From NCBI GenBank assembly GCA_964521105.1, contig CAZFPO010000007.1, positions 1 through 60,403 on the forward strand: a DNA stretch of 60,403 nucleotides, written 5' to 3'. The DNA comes from JAQUGA01 sp964521105 (GTDB taxonomy: Bacteria > Bacteroidota > Bacteroidia > Bacteroidales > WCHB1-69). Shown in pieces: positions 8,908 through 16,004 of this stretch; position 1 is the stretch's first letter, and each line of letters opens with the position of its first letter. The notes beneath the pieces are model-generated. The model had not been told where the DNA came from. It ran no database searches and saw only the letters and a list, made by a program, of their open reading frames with translations. A program made the position numbers and the translations under genes.

Positions 8908-9987
8908 CTATTTTTTATCTTTTAAACGTTGTTGTGCTTGTTTAGCAGGATCTGCAATTTCTTTATCCTTACTAGTGGCTAATTTTGCAAGTGTTGCTAG
9001 TCCATCTTTTCCACCAAAAGTTTCGATTGTATAAATATAATAACTTCTATATGAAGGTTTTAAAGAAATATTATTAACCATTTTTACTGCCAATGCGAAA
9101 GCTTTTTTGTTGTCAATTCCTTCTTTAGCATCAAATATTATATAGTTTGTTAATGCACGACTAGTGTAAGAACAATACGTTTCATTGGCACCAAATTTTT
9201 CAACGGTTTCAAGGACTTTATCATACGCTTTAACCGATTTCATATATCCAAGACCTTCCAGAGAATATCCCAATAAAACAGGCGATTCATTAGAAAGAAA
9301 TCCGATATACATATCTTCTACTTTCTGATATTCAGCAGCTTCTGCCGAACGCCATAAAACACCTAAACATGCTTTACGAACATCTTCATTTTCAGTAGCA
9401 TCTTTAGCTATTGCTATTAAAATATCGGTTAAACCTTTTTTTGCTAAACTTTCTTTACCCGACAAACGAATCAGTTCAATTCTACCTCTTTTCTCTGTGT
9501 TTTTATCTTTAATAACAGTATGAATATCTTTCAATAAAGCTTCATCATCAGTAACTAACCATCCTGATAATAATTGGCCTAGTGATGATCCCACATAAGA
9601 TTTTTCATCAAATTTTTCCTTTTTCAAAGCATCCAAAATAATTCTGCCATATGCAGCATTTTTATAATGCTCGCTACTTCCAACCCAAAAGTTAATTGCA
9701 TGAGCACATGCTGCAGAACGAGGACCACTCGTTGATTGAGCAATTGCATTAAATAAGTCATCTACTAAAAATTTATTAGCAGTATCCTTAGCCATGGCTT
9801 TGATTCCCTCACTTGCTTTATTGTATCCCTCACAGTTTGAATTTTGTTCGGGACAATTAGCCATGTTTGTAATTAAACTGTCTAATTTGGGATCCATTTC
9901 TCTGTTTCCAGACTTTTTCCCACCACAACTTATTAGTAATAAAGAGGTTAAAAATAGTAATCCAAAAAAAAGTTTGTTTGTTTTCAT
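8908..9987 (-). CDS. HEAT-like repeat lipoprotein
   Basis: Lipoprotein of 359 residues with lipobox LLLISC followed by GGKK. The mature part is almost entirely alpha-helical, in units of about 40 residues (for example KRGRIELIRLSGKESLAKKG, NEDVRKACLGVLWRSAEAAE and SPVLLGYSLEGLGYMKS), consistent with HEAT/ARM-like repeats used for protein contacts. No catalytic motif. The gene stands alone, with a -7 element at 10023-10030 and a terminator downstream at 8851. Function unknown. Confidence 0.75.
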   Translation of the reverse strand: MKTNKLFFGLLFLTSLLLISCGGKKSGNREMDPKLDSLITNMANCPEQNSNCEGYNKASEGIKAMAKDTANKFLVDDLFNAIAQSTSGPRSAACAHAINFWVGSSEHYKNAAYGRIILDALKKEKFDEKSYVGSSLGQLLSGWLVTDDEALLKDIHTVIKDKNTEKRGRIELIRLSGKESLAKKGLTDILIAIAKDATENEDVRKACLGVLWRSAEAAEYQKVEDMYIGFLSNESPVLLGYSLEGLGYMKSVKAYDKVLETVEKFGANETYCSYTSRALTNYIIFDAKEGIDNKKAFALAVKMVNNISLKPSYRSYYIYTIETFGGKDGLATLAKLATSKDKEIADPAKQAQQRLKDKK

Positions 9988-10022
9988 GTTTTAATTTTTT
10001 GGTAAATAATCGATTTATTCCT

Positions 10023-10030
10023 CAAATATA
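10023..10030 (-). promoter_or_regulatory. -7 element (TATATTTG on the minus strand) of the 8908 lipoprotein gene
   Basis: The plus strand reads CAAATATA, which is TATATTTG in the direction of the lipoprotein gene, 35 bases ahead of its ATG. It is a perfect TAnnTTTG match. Confidence 0.5.
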
Positions 10031-10040
10031 CAAAAAATTA

Positions 10041-10670
10041 TTAAAAACCAAAATTTTTCATTACCGGTTTTCTGGTTTTATTTTTTTTCAACATTAATTG
10101 CTGAATTTTAAAGCAAACAAAAGCTGAACCAGAACCGATTAATATTCCTGCTAATACATCGCTAGGATAATGAACACCCAAATCCATTCGCGAATATGCA
10201 ACTGTTCCAGCCCAAATATAGGCAGGAACAATAATATACCACTTAGGATAAGCTAAGCTTAAGGATGTAGCTAAGGAAAAAGCATCCGATGTATGACCTG
10301 ATGGGAATGAAGGGCTTCCCGCAGAAGTTTGTTTGTCAATATCCGGATATTTTACAAAAGGTCGGGGTCTGTTAATACCATATTTTAACATAGTAGATAT
10401 CGAAACAGCCATTGCAACCGAAAGCCCGACTAAAACAGACTTTTGCAATAAAACAGAATCTTTTGAAAATTGTCCGATGCCATACATTAATATAGGCAAG
10501 CCTATCGATGTTGGTGCAGCCGAATTGGTAAAAATGCGAAATGTATTGTCGAGATTTTTATTTCTATTTAAATTGATATCTCTTAATAAATCAATATCAA
10601 AATTCTGACTTGTAGTCTCAAAAGAAATGAATAGTAAAAAATAAAAAAGGATGTTTTTTAAAACTTTCAT
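10041..10670 (-). CDS. PAP2-family membrane phosphatase with signal peptide
   Basis: Type 2 phosphatidic acid phosphatase family member of 209 residues. All three catalytic motifs are present: KYGINRPRP (96-104), PSGH (123-126) and SR..(x5)..H...D (S160, R161, H167, D171). A signal peptide (~1-21) precedes the membrane helices. Such enzymes remove phosphate from lipids such as undecaprenyl pyrophosphate, phosphatidylglycerol phosphate or lipid A at the outer face of the inner membrane; which substrate applies here cannot be read. The gene is monocistronic, with a -7 element at 10693-10700. Confidence 0.88.
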   Translation of the reverse strand: MKVLKNILFYFLLFISFETTSQNFDIDLLRDINLNRNKNLDNTFRIFTNSAAPTSIGLPILMYGIGQFSKDSVLLQKSVLVGLSVAMAVSISTMLKYGINRPRPFVKYPDIDKQTSAGSPSFPSGHTSDAFSLATSLSLAYPKWYIIVPAYIWAGTVAYSRMDLGVHYPSDVLAGILIGSGSAFVCFKIQQLMLKKNKTRKPVMKNFGF

Positions 10671-10692
10671 TAAAATTTTTTTAGGTAATCCT

Positions 10693-10700
10693 CAAAATTA
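10693..10700 (-). promoter_or_regulatory. -7 element (TAATTTTG on the minus strand) of the PAP2 gene
   Basis: The plus strand reads CAAAATTA, giving TAATTTTG toward the PAP2 gene, 22 bases before its ATG. It matches TAnnTTTG. Confidence 0.45.
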
Positions 10701-10730
10701 CATTATGTGGACAAATTTTTATATGAACTT

Positions 10731-11036
10731 TTAGAGTTTAACTACCAATAATTTCAAATCTTCTACCGAATTGTTTATCCAAGCACGCTGTTCATCAGGA
10801 AATATCTGAGCTATGTCCCCTGCTTTCATCGTGTACGTTTGCGTATTAACGGTTAAATCTCCTTTTCCTTGAACTACATAAAAAATGACATTTACCGGAT
10901 TCAAATGAAGCGGAATCGATTCACCCGTTTTCATAACTAGTTCCACCAATTCGGCTTCTGTACTTTTATGGCACAAAAAAGCGTGAGGTGTTTTTAAGAC
11001 TTCTATACGATTATCAGAGTTTGAAATAATTGCCAT
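10731..11036 (-). CDS. Small single-domain cupin lacking most metal ligands
   Basis: Cupin-fold protein of 101 residues, last gene of the leftward cupin/BFD set. Cupin motif 1 reads GESIPLHLNPVNVIFYVVQG and motif 2 reads AGDIAQIFPDEQRAWINN. Only one His remains in motif 1 and none in motif 2, where its two paralogues at 11039 and 11657 have His, so metal binding is doubtful and a structural or regulatory role is possible. Its stop-start distance to the upstream cupin is 2 bases, which indicates cotranscription. Confidence 0.75.
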   Translation of the reverse strand: MAIISNSDNRIEVLKTPHAFLCHKSTEAELVELVMKTGESIPLHLNPVNVIFYVVQGKGDLTVNTQTYTMKAGDIAQIFPDEQRAWINNSVEDLKLLVVKL

Positions 11037-11038
11037 CT

Positions 11039-11368
11039 TTAGTCTTTTATCATAGTTAACAACATTTTAAATTGTTCGGTAGCATTTACCGCATGAGGAA
11101 TATTGGCAGGCATGATGATCGTATCGCCTGAAATTAAGTCATAAGAAACTCCTCCAATTATTACTTCGGCTTTTCCTTCCAACACCTGAATAATTGCATC
11201 AAATGGGGCTGTATGCTCACTTAATGACTGATTTTTATCAAATGCAAAAAGCGACAAATTTCCACTTGGTTTTTTAATAATTATTCTACTTACAATTGAG
11301 CCCGTTTGATAAGAAACCATGTTACTTAATTGAACAATTTCGGCTTTTGGAAAATCTATATTACTCAT
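11039..11368 (-). CDS. Small single-domain cupin with His-xx-Pro-x-Asp motif
   Basis: Cupin of 109 residues. Motif 1 (SLSEHTAPFDAIIQVLEG) has His followed by Ala-Pro-Phe-Asp, and motif 2 (SGDTIIMPANIPHAVNA) has the conserved His. I recognise the EHTAPFDA type as a common cupin of anaerobic bacteria with no settled function. It is 11 bases downstream of the BFD-like gene and 2 bases upstream of the next cupin. Its setting beside Hcp suggests a role in nitrosative or redox stress, which is inference only. Confidence 0.8.
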   Translation of the reverse strand: MSNIDFPKAEIVQLSNMVSYQTGSIVSRIIIKKPSGNLSLFAFDKNQSLSEHTAPFDAIIQVLEGKAEVIIGGVSYDLISGDTIIMPANIPHAVNATEQFKMLLTMIKD

Positions 11369-11379
11369 AATGATTGTTT

Positions 11380-11574
11380 TTACAAATTATTTTCTTGAAT
11401 TGTTTTTTTTAATATATCTTCTATATCTTCAACACAACCACCACACGATGTTCCTGCCGAAGTTTTAACTTGAATTTCTTCTAAGGTTCTACAACCTCCG
11501 TTAATGATTGCATCTTCGATGACACTTCGGTATACCTCGTTACATACGCAAATTAACTCGTCTTTTTTTTCCAT
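11380..11574 (-). CDS. BFD-like [2Fe-2S]-binding protein
   Basis: Protein of 64 residues matching the bacterioferritin-associated ferredoxin/NirB-type [2Fe-2S] domain, with ligands CVC (9, 11) and CGGC (44, 47) in the expected spacing. Such domains pass electrons to or from partner redox proteins. Here it lies between two cupins and downstream of Hcp, so it may supply electrons to Hcp or to the cupin proteins; that link is inferred from position. Confidence 0.85.
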   Translation of the reverse strand: MEKKDELICVCNEVYRSVIEDAIINGGCRTLEEIQVKTSAGTSCGGCVEDIEDILKKTIQENNL

Positions 11575-11656
11575 GATTTATTTTTATTAATTTACAACTT
11601 AACGTTTAAACAGTTTTAATGTTTAGAACAATTATTTTTTCTTATTGCTTCCACTC

Positions 11657-11983
11657 CTATTTTATTTGTGGATTTGGAGTTTTAACAACCAGTATCCTCG
11701 CTAATTTTTGAGTTTGATTGCTGATATAATGAACGATTTCCTTTGGGCTTTCAATCAAGGTGTCTTTTTCTGCTTCAATAGACTCTTCTCCTATGAAAAT
11801 TGTTGGATTTCCCTCAAGCACATAGAAAAATACATCTACAGGAGTTTTATGAGGTTTTAGACTTTCTCCGGGTTGTAAAGAAATATGCATTACTTGAGCA
11901 TCTGCCTGATTATACAATTGCTTAACTTCTACTCCATGTGGGTTTTGTTTTGTTTCGGTATTATTAATTGAAATTGTTTTCAT
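11657..11983 (-). CDS. Small single-domain cupin, first of three in the Hcp locus
   Basis: Cupin of 108 residues. Motif 1 is GESLKPHKTPVDVFFYVLEG (His-xx-Pro-x-Asp, as in the 11039 paralogue) and motif 2 is ESPKEIVHYISN with the His retained. It lies 96 bases downstream of hcp behind a hairpin at 12039-12067, so it may be transcribed by read-through or from its own start. The shared His-xx-Pro-x-Asp/Asn pattern in all three cupins points to local duplication of one ancestor. Confidence 0.8.
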   Translation of the reverse strand: MKTISINNTETKQNPHGVEVKQLYNQADAQVMHISLQPGESLKPHKTPVDVFFYVLEGNPTIFIGEESIEAEKDTLIESPKEIVHYISNQTQKLARILVVKTPNPQIK

Positions 11984-12038
11984 GATTTTTTATAAATAAA
12001 ATTCTTCTCGTTTTAATCTATTTTTCAGTTAGTTATTT

Positions 12039-12067
12039 AAGCAGAGTCTTTTTAAGAGACTCTGCTT
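12039..12067 (-). terminator. Hairpin downstream of hcp
   Basis: AAGCAGAGTCT (12039-12049) pairs perfectly with AGACTCTGCTT (12057-12067). The stem begins 13 bases past the hcp stop. In the hcp direction the bases after the stem are AT-rich but not a clean U-run, so it may attenuate rather than fully terminate, which would allow reduced expression of the cupin/BFD genes. Confidence 0.6.
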
Positions 12068-12079
12068 TTGAATTTGAAA

Positions 12080-13735
12080 TTAACCAACCATTAATTTAAT
12101 ATCTTCATCAACCTCAGTAATACCAGCGATTCCGAAATTTTCAACTAGCACTTTAGCTACATTTGGCGATAAGAAACCTGGCAATGTTGGTCCTAAATGG
12201 ATATTTTTAACACCTAATGACAATAATGCTAAAAGAACAATAACCGCTTTTTGCTCGTACCAAGCAATATTAAATGCAATTGGTAATTCATTGATATCGT
12301 TTAATTCAAACACTTCCTTCAATTTTAAAGCAATAACTGCTAAAGAGTATGAGTCGTTACATTGTCCTGCATCTAACACGCGAGGAATGCCACCAATATC
12401 ACCCAAAGGTAATTTATTGTAACGATATTTTGCACAACCTGCAGTAAGGATAACGGTATCATTAGGTAGTTTTTGAGCAAATTCAGTATAATAATTACGA
12501 TCTTTCATTCTGCCATCACACCCAGCCATTACAATGAATTTACGGATTGCACCGCTTTTTACCGCACCAACTACTTTGTCTGCTAAAGCAATCACTTGAT
12601 TATGAGCAAATCCACCAATGATTTCACCTGTTTCTATTTCAACGGGAGATTGACATTTTTTAGCATGCTCGATGATTTTTGAAAAATCTTTCGGACTACC
12701 ATTAACTCTATCGGCAATGTGAGGATAACCAGTAAAGCCTGCTGCACCAGTAGTATAAATTCTGTCGTTATAAGTTGCAGAAGAACGTGGTGGAACTAAA
12801 CAATTTGTTGTAAATAAAACGGGTCCGTTAAATGTTTCAAAATCTTCGGTTTGATGCCACCATGAACTGCCGTAGTTACCCACTAAGTTTGGATATTTTT
12901 TAAATTCAGGATAGTAATGAGTTGGTAACATTTCGCTATGAGTATACACATCAACACCAGTTCCTTGAGTTTGAATTAATAACTCTTCCATGTCTTTTAA
13001 ATCATGACCAGAAACTAAAATCGCAGGATTTTTTCGTACTCCAAGATTTACCTTTGTAATTTCGGGATTACCGTATGCTTGAGTATTTGCTTTATCCAAC
13101 AAAGCCATTACAGATACTCCATTAGCACCACATTCTAAAACTAATGCTACTAACTCATCAGCTGATAATTTATCATTTGTAGTAGCAGCCAATCCGCGAA
13201 GCATAAATTCAAAAACGGCAGGATTTGTTTCACCCAAGTTGTAGGCATGTTCGGCATAAGCAGCCATTCCCTTTAAACCATAGGTTAACAATTCACGCAG
13301 TGAGCGAACATCTTCATTTTCAGTTCTTAAAACACCAACTCTTAAAGCTTTTGTTTCAAACTCATTTTCGTTTGCAAACCATGTTGCACCTTCAAAAGTT
13401 ACATCGTCAATTGAGATACCAGCATCGACAACTTGTTTTTTTATTGCATTCCGTACTTCAAATGCTTCCTTAATTTTTTTTACAAAACGAGATTTATCAA
13501 AATTTGCATTGGTAATTGTCATAAACAAGCCATCAAATACAAATTTATCTATCTTATCGGTGTTTAAACCCGCTTTTTTTGCACGTTCGCCAAAAATCGA
13601 AATCCCTTTTAAAACGAACATTAATAAATCTTGCATATTGGCTACTTCTGGGCTTTTACCACACACTCCGCGAAGTGTACAACCAGTTCCTTTTGCAGTT
13701 TCTTGACATTGATAACAAAACATTTGACTTTCCAT
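12080..13735 (-). CDS. hcp: Hybrid cluster protein / hydroxylamine reductase, class I
   Basis: Full-length Hcp of 551 residues. The N-terminal cubane ligands are C7, C10, C19 and C25 (CxxC-x8-CxxxxxC), the class I [4Fe-4S] arrangement of anaerobes rather than the [2Fe-2S] class II of E. coli. The hybrid-cluster ligand regions are present: SGHDLKDMEE, TTNCLVPP, MAGCDGR, LTAGCAKY and DAGQCNDSYS. Hcp reduces NO to N2O, and hydroxylamine to ammonia in vitro, and protects against nitrosative stress. It follows the ferredoxin gene by 56 bases; that ferredoxin probably replaces the Hcr reductase of enterobacteria as electron donor. Confidence 0.95.
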   Translation of the reverse strand: MESQMFCYQCQETAKGTGCTLRGVCGKSPEVANMQDLLMFVLKGISIFGERAKKAGLNTDKIDKFVFDGLFMTITNANFDKSRFVKKIKEAFEVRNAIKKQVVDAGISIDDVTFEGATWFANENEFETKALRVGVLRTENEDVRSLRELLTYGLKGMAAYAEHAYNLGETNPAVFEFMLRGLAATTNDKLSADELVALVLECGANGVSVMALLDKANTQAYGNPEITKVNLGVRKNPAILVSGHDLKDMEELLIQTQGTGVDVYTHSEMLPTHYYPEFKKYPNLVGNYGSSWWHQTEDFETFNGPVLFTTNCLVPPRSSATYNDRIYTTGAAGFTGYPHIADRVNGSPKDFSKIIEHAKKCQSPVEIETGEIIGGFAHNQVIALADKVVGAVKSGAIRKFIVMAGCDGRMKDRNYYTEFAQKLPNDTVILTAGCAKYRYNKLPLGDIGGIPRVLDAGQCNDSYSLAVIALKLKEVFELNDINELPIAFNIAWYEQKAVIVLLALLSLGVKNIHLGPTLPGFLSPNVAKVLVENFGIAGITEVDEDIKLMVG

Positions 13736-13791
13736 AATTTTATTTTTTATTTTGATTAGTAATTATTTTTATTTTTTTTCTATTTCATTTA

Positions 13792-14661
13792 TTATACCCA
13801 ATCGTCCGAAATAATATTTCCCTGAATTCCTACCACAATTTGCCTTACTGGAACTTTGCGAGCACTTTCGGATTTTGCAATATTAACTAGTTGAAGTAAA
13901 CCACCACAACAAGGAACTTCCATAATGGCTAAGGTAATTGTATTAATTCGTGCATCATCCATCATCGTTTTTAGTTTTTCAATATAAATATCTTTGCCCG
14001 AATCAAGTTTAGGACAAGCAATAGCCAATGCTTTGCCTTTTAGCAGTTGAGGATGAAAACTTCCTAATGTAAAAGCAGTACAATCGGCTGCCAATAACAA
14101 ATCGGCACCTTTTAAAAATCCAGCATTTGGATTAATTAAATGTAATTGTATGGGCCAATGTGTTAATTCCGATGCTTGTTCACGAATGCCAATGCTTGGT
14201 TTTGCATCTTCTTCCTTATTTTTAAACGACATTTCGCGACTTCCTGGGCAGCCACCGCCACTATGAGATTGCGTTCCACAACCACCTTGATTGCTTTGGA
14301 ACAATGAACTTAAATCGATATCCACGTTATTTTCTTTTAAATATTCAACACCTTGTTTAAAATAAACCATTTCATTAAAATCTTTTAAGTGCTTTAAGTG
14401 TGCAAGAATTGTTTTTTCGCCTTTATCAATCATCCGCTCCATTACTTTAATTTCATCGTATGGTTCAGCTTCACGCTCTTCTAAGTCAATTGCACTTTCG
14501 GGACATTCGCCAATACAAGCTCCTAAACCATCACAAAATAATTCGCTTATTATTCGTGCTTTTCCATCTATCAATTGTAAAGCACCTTCGTGACATCCTG
14601 AAACACATAAACCACAACCATTACATTTTTCTTCATCAATTTTTATTATTGTTCGTTTCAT
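13792..14661 (-). CDS. Hcp-linked 4Fe-4S ferredoxin fusion protein
   Basis: Protein of 289 residues with two [4Fe-4S] motifs at its N-terminus (CNGCGLCVSGC at 13-23, and CDGLGACIGEC followed by PESAIDL). A Gly/Cys-rich stretch follows (GGCGTQSHSGGGCPG, ~ residues 130-145), then a C-terminal domain containing LLLAADCTAF, IACPKLD and EVPCCGG. This type of ferredoxin is widespread directly next to class I hcp in anaerobes and is thought to pass electrons to it. It is the first gene of the leftward locus. The candidate operator at 14716-14731 and -7 element at 14687-14694 lie just upstream. Confidence 0.88.
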   Translation of the reverse strand: MKRTIIKIDEEKCNGCGLCVSGCHEGALQLIDGKARIISELFCDGLGACIGECPESAIDLEEREAEPYDEIKVMERMIDKGEKTILAHLKHLKDFNEMVYFKQGVEYLKENNVDIDLSSLFQSNQGGCGTQSHSGGGCPGSREMSFKNKEEDAKPSIGIREQASELTHWPIQLHLINPNAGFLKGADLLLAADCTAFTLGSFHPQLLKGKALAIACPKLDSGKDIYIEKLKTMMDDARINTITLAIMEVPCCGGLLQLVNIAKSESARKVPVRQIVVGIQGNIISDDWV

Positions 14662-14686
14662 TTCTTTTTTTTTAAATTTTATGAAG

Positions 14687-14694
14687 CAAAATTA
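14687..14694 (-). promoter_or_regulatory. -7 element (TAATTTTG on the minus strand) of the ferredoxin-hcp locus
   Basis: The plus strand reads CAAAATTA, which is TAATTTTG toward the ferredoxin gene, 26 bases ahead of its ATG. No TTG lies at -33 spacing; instead the palindrome at 14716-14731 occupies the region near -41, as expected for an activator-dependent promoter. Confidence 0.6.
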
Positions 14695-14715
14695 AGTTCT
14701 CAAAAAACATTTGTC

Positions 14716-14731
14716 TGTATCAATTGTTACA
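14716..14731. promoter_or_regulatory. Candidate CRP/FNR-family operator of the hcp locus
   Basis: TGTATCAATTGTTACA is a 16-base dyad with 7 of 8 complementary pairs, that is TGTAwCAATTGwTACA. Its centre is about 33 bases upstream of the centre of the -7 element, so close to -41 from the expected start. That is the classic class II activator position of CRP/FNR-family regulators, which control hcp genes in many anaerobes (HcpR-type). The identity of the regulator is inferred; no regulator gene is adjacent. Confidence 0.6.
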
Positions 14732-14876
14732 AAAATGATATTTATTTTGTATGATGCATAAGTTCAGGTGTTTGAAAATATTATTTTCTATAATAATTAC
14801 CAAATATACAAAATAATATTAAATCATTTTCTTATTTTTTGAAAATGTGCATCCGTATTGAAAAAAAATCACACAA

Positions 14877-14909
14877 TTGTTGTTTCATTCATAAAAATAT
14901 GTACTTTTG
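14877..14909 (+). promoter_or_regulatory. Promoter of the SRP RNA gene
   Basis: TTGTTG at 14877-14882 and TACTTTTG at 14902-14909, with a 19-base spacer, match the Bacteroidota TTG...TAnnTTTG promoter. The RNA is expected to begin about 5 bases later, where the SRP RNA helix starts at 14914. Confidence 0.75.
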
Positions 14910-14913
14910 CATC

Positions 14914-15011
14914 GGGTAAGTCTTATACGACCAGCTCCTATTAAACTCCCCCAGGTTCGGAAGGAAGCAAGGGTACGATGGTTGTAGCGGTGCGATGTAA
15001 GTAGCTTACCC
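14914..15011 (+). ncRNA. ffs: Signal recognition particle RNA, small bacterial (4.5S) type
   Basis: RNA of about 98 bases. The closing helix is GGGTAAG (14914-14920) with CTTACCC (15005-15011). The conserved apical hairpin is AGGTTCGGAAGGAAGCAAGG, with the GGAA tetraloop and the AGCA internal loop to which Ffh binds. It acts with Ffh in cotranslational targeting of membrane proteins. A strong promoter precedes it, and a run of seven T directly after the last helix base (15012-15018) serves as terminator. Confidence 0.95.
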
Positions 15012-15038
15012 TTTTTTTATTATATTTTTTTTGATTGT

Positions 15039-15656
15039 ATGCTCATCAAACTTTACAACGAAAATCCAAACCATAAAGACATTTTAAAAATTGTAGAGTG
15101 CCTTAGAGATGGTGGCGTAATTATATATCCCACCGATACGATATACGGAATTGGTTGCGACATAATGAATCATAAATCCGTGGAAAGAATTTCAGAAATC
15201 ATGAAAATAAAAAAGGATAAAGCTCTTTTTTCATTCATCTGCCACGATTTAAGTCATCTTTCCGATTATTCAAAGCAACTTAATAATTCTGTTTTTAAAG
15301 TAATGAAACGTGCTTTGCCAGGTCCATACACTTTTATTTTAAATGCAAATAACAATGTGCCCAAATTGCTTTCGAGCAAAAAAAAGAGCGTAGGTATTCG
15401 AGTTCCCGACAATAACATTATTCGTGAAATAGTTCAAGAACTTGGAAACCCCATTTTATCAAAATCGCTTTCCGAAGATGATTATGGTATAGAGTATATT
15501 ACTGACCCTGAATTAATATACGAACGTTATGGCGATTTTGTAGATATTGTAATTGATGGAGGATATGGCGATTATGAACCTTCGACCGTACTAGATTGCA
15601 CAAACGAAAACATTGAAGTTATTCGCGAGGGAAAAGGTAGTATCGATTTTTTATAG
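15039..15656 (+). CDS. Sua5/YciO/YrdC-family protein, YciO-like
   Basis: Protein of 205 residues with the YrdC fold. PTDTIYGIGCD near residue 33, KRALPGPYTFILNA near residue 90, and KKSVGIRVPDN near residue 112 are all conserved. True TsaC/Sua5 enzymes, which make threonylcarbamoyl-AMP for tRNA t6A37, usually carry an S-[TA]-x-N motif here. This protein reads NPILSKSLSEDD at that place and then an ERYGDFVDIVIDGG segment, which places it nearer to the YciO subgroup, so t6A synthesis is possible but not assured. It starts 27 bases after the SRP RNA and its terminator. Confidence 0.8.
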   Translation: MLIKLYNENPNHKDILKIVECLRDGGVIIYPTDTIYGIGCDIMNHKSVERISEIMKIKKDKALFSFICHDLSHLSDYSKQLNNSVFKVMKRALPGPYTFILNANNNVPKLLSSKKKSVGIRVPDNNIIREIVQELGNPILSKSLSEDDYGIEYITDPELIYERYGDFVDIVIDGGYGDYEPSTVLDCTNENIEVIREGKGSIDFL

Positions 15657-15664
15657 TTAAACAA

Positions 15665-15997
15665 ATGAAAAAAAACGATTCGATATATAAAATACCTAAA
15701 TGGGATTTTGAAACCTCAGAATTTTTTGAAGTATTAAAAGAATCCTCAAATATCAAAATTGAACGCATTGTTTCAAAAGGAAATGTAACACCTAACAATC
15801 AATGGTATAATCAATCCAACGATGAATGGGTGATTTTAATTCAAGGAAATGCAAAAATTGAATATTCGGACAGAAAAGTAATTGAACTCACTGCTGGCGA
15901 GCATCTTTTTATACCAAAACACACCTTGCACCGAGTAATTCAAACCAGTTCAAATCCCGAATGTATTTGGATAGCTGTTCATGCTGATTTTAAATAA
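15665..15997 (+). CDS. Cupin-domain protein
   Basis: Cupin of 110 residues with the core WVILIQGNAKIEYSDRKVIE, then LTAGEHLFIPKHTLHRVIQTS, where HTLHRV supplies the motif-2 His. Motif 1 lacks HxH and reads NNQWYNQSNDEWV. Proteins of this type are common next to Sua5/YciO-like genes in Bacteroidota; function unknown. It is 8 bases after the YciO-like gene and 7 bases before the aminotransferase, so it is probably part of one operon. It is distinct in sequence from the three cupins of the hcp locus. Confidence 0.75.
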   Translation: MKKNDSIYKIPKWDFETSEFFEVLKESSNIKIERIVSKGNVTPNNQWYNQSNDEWVILIQGNAKIEYSDRKVIELTAGEHLFIPKHTLHRVIQTSSNPECIWIAVHADFK

Positions 15998-16004
15998 TAA
16001 TATT

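Noticed and set aside
13225..13706. Short open frames on the plus strand inside hcp
   Set aside because: They lie antisense within a full-length, well-conserved gene, have His/Leu-rich low-complexity translations and no promoter or start context of their own.
15981..16004. In-frame upstream ATG of the aminotransferase
   Set aside because: It would overlap the cupin gene and add eight residues without family support; ATG 16005 is better placed.
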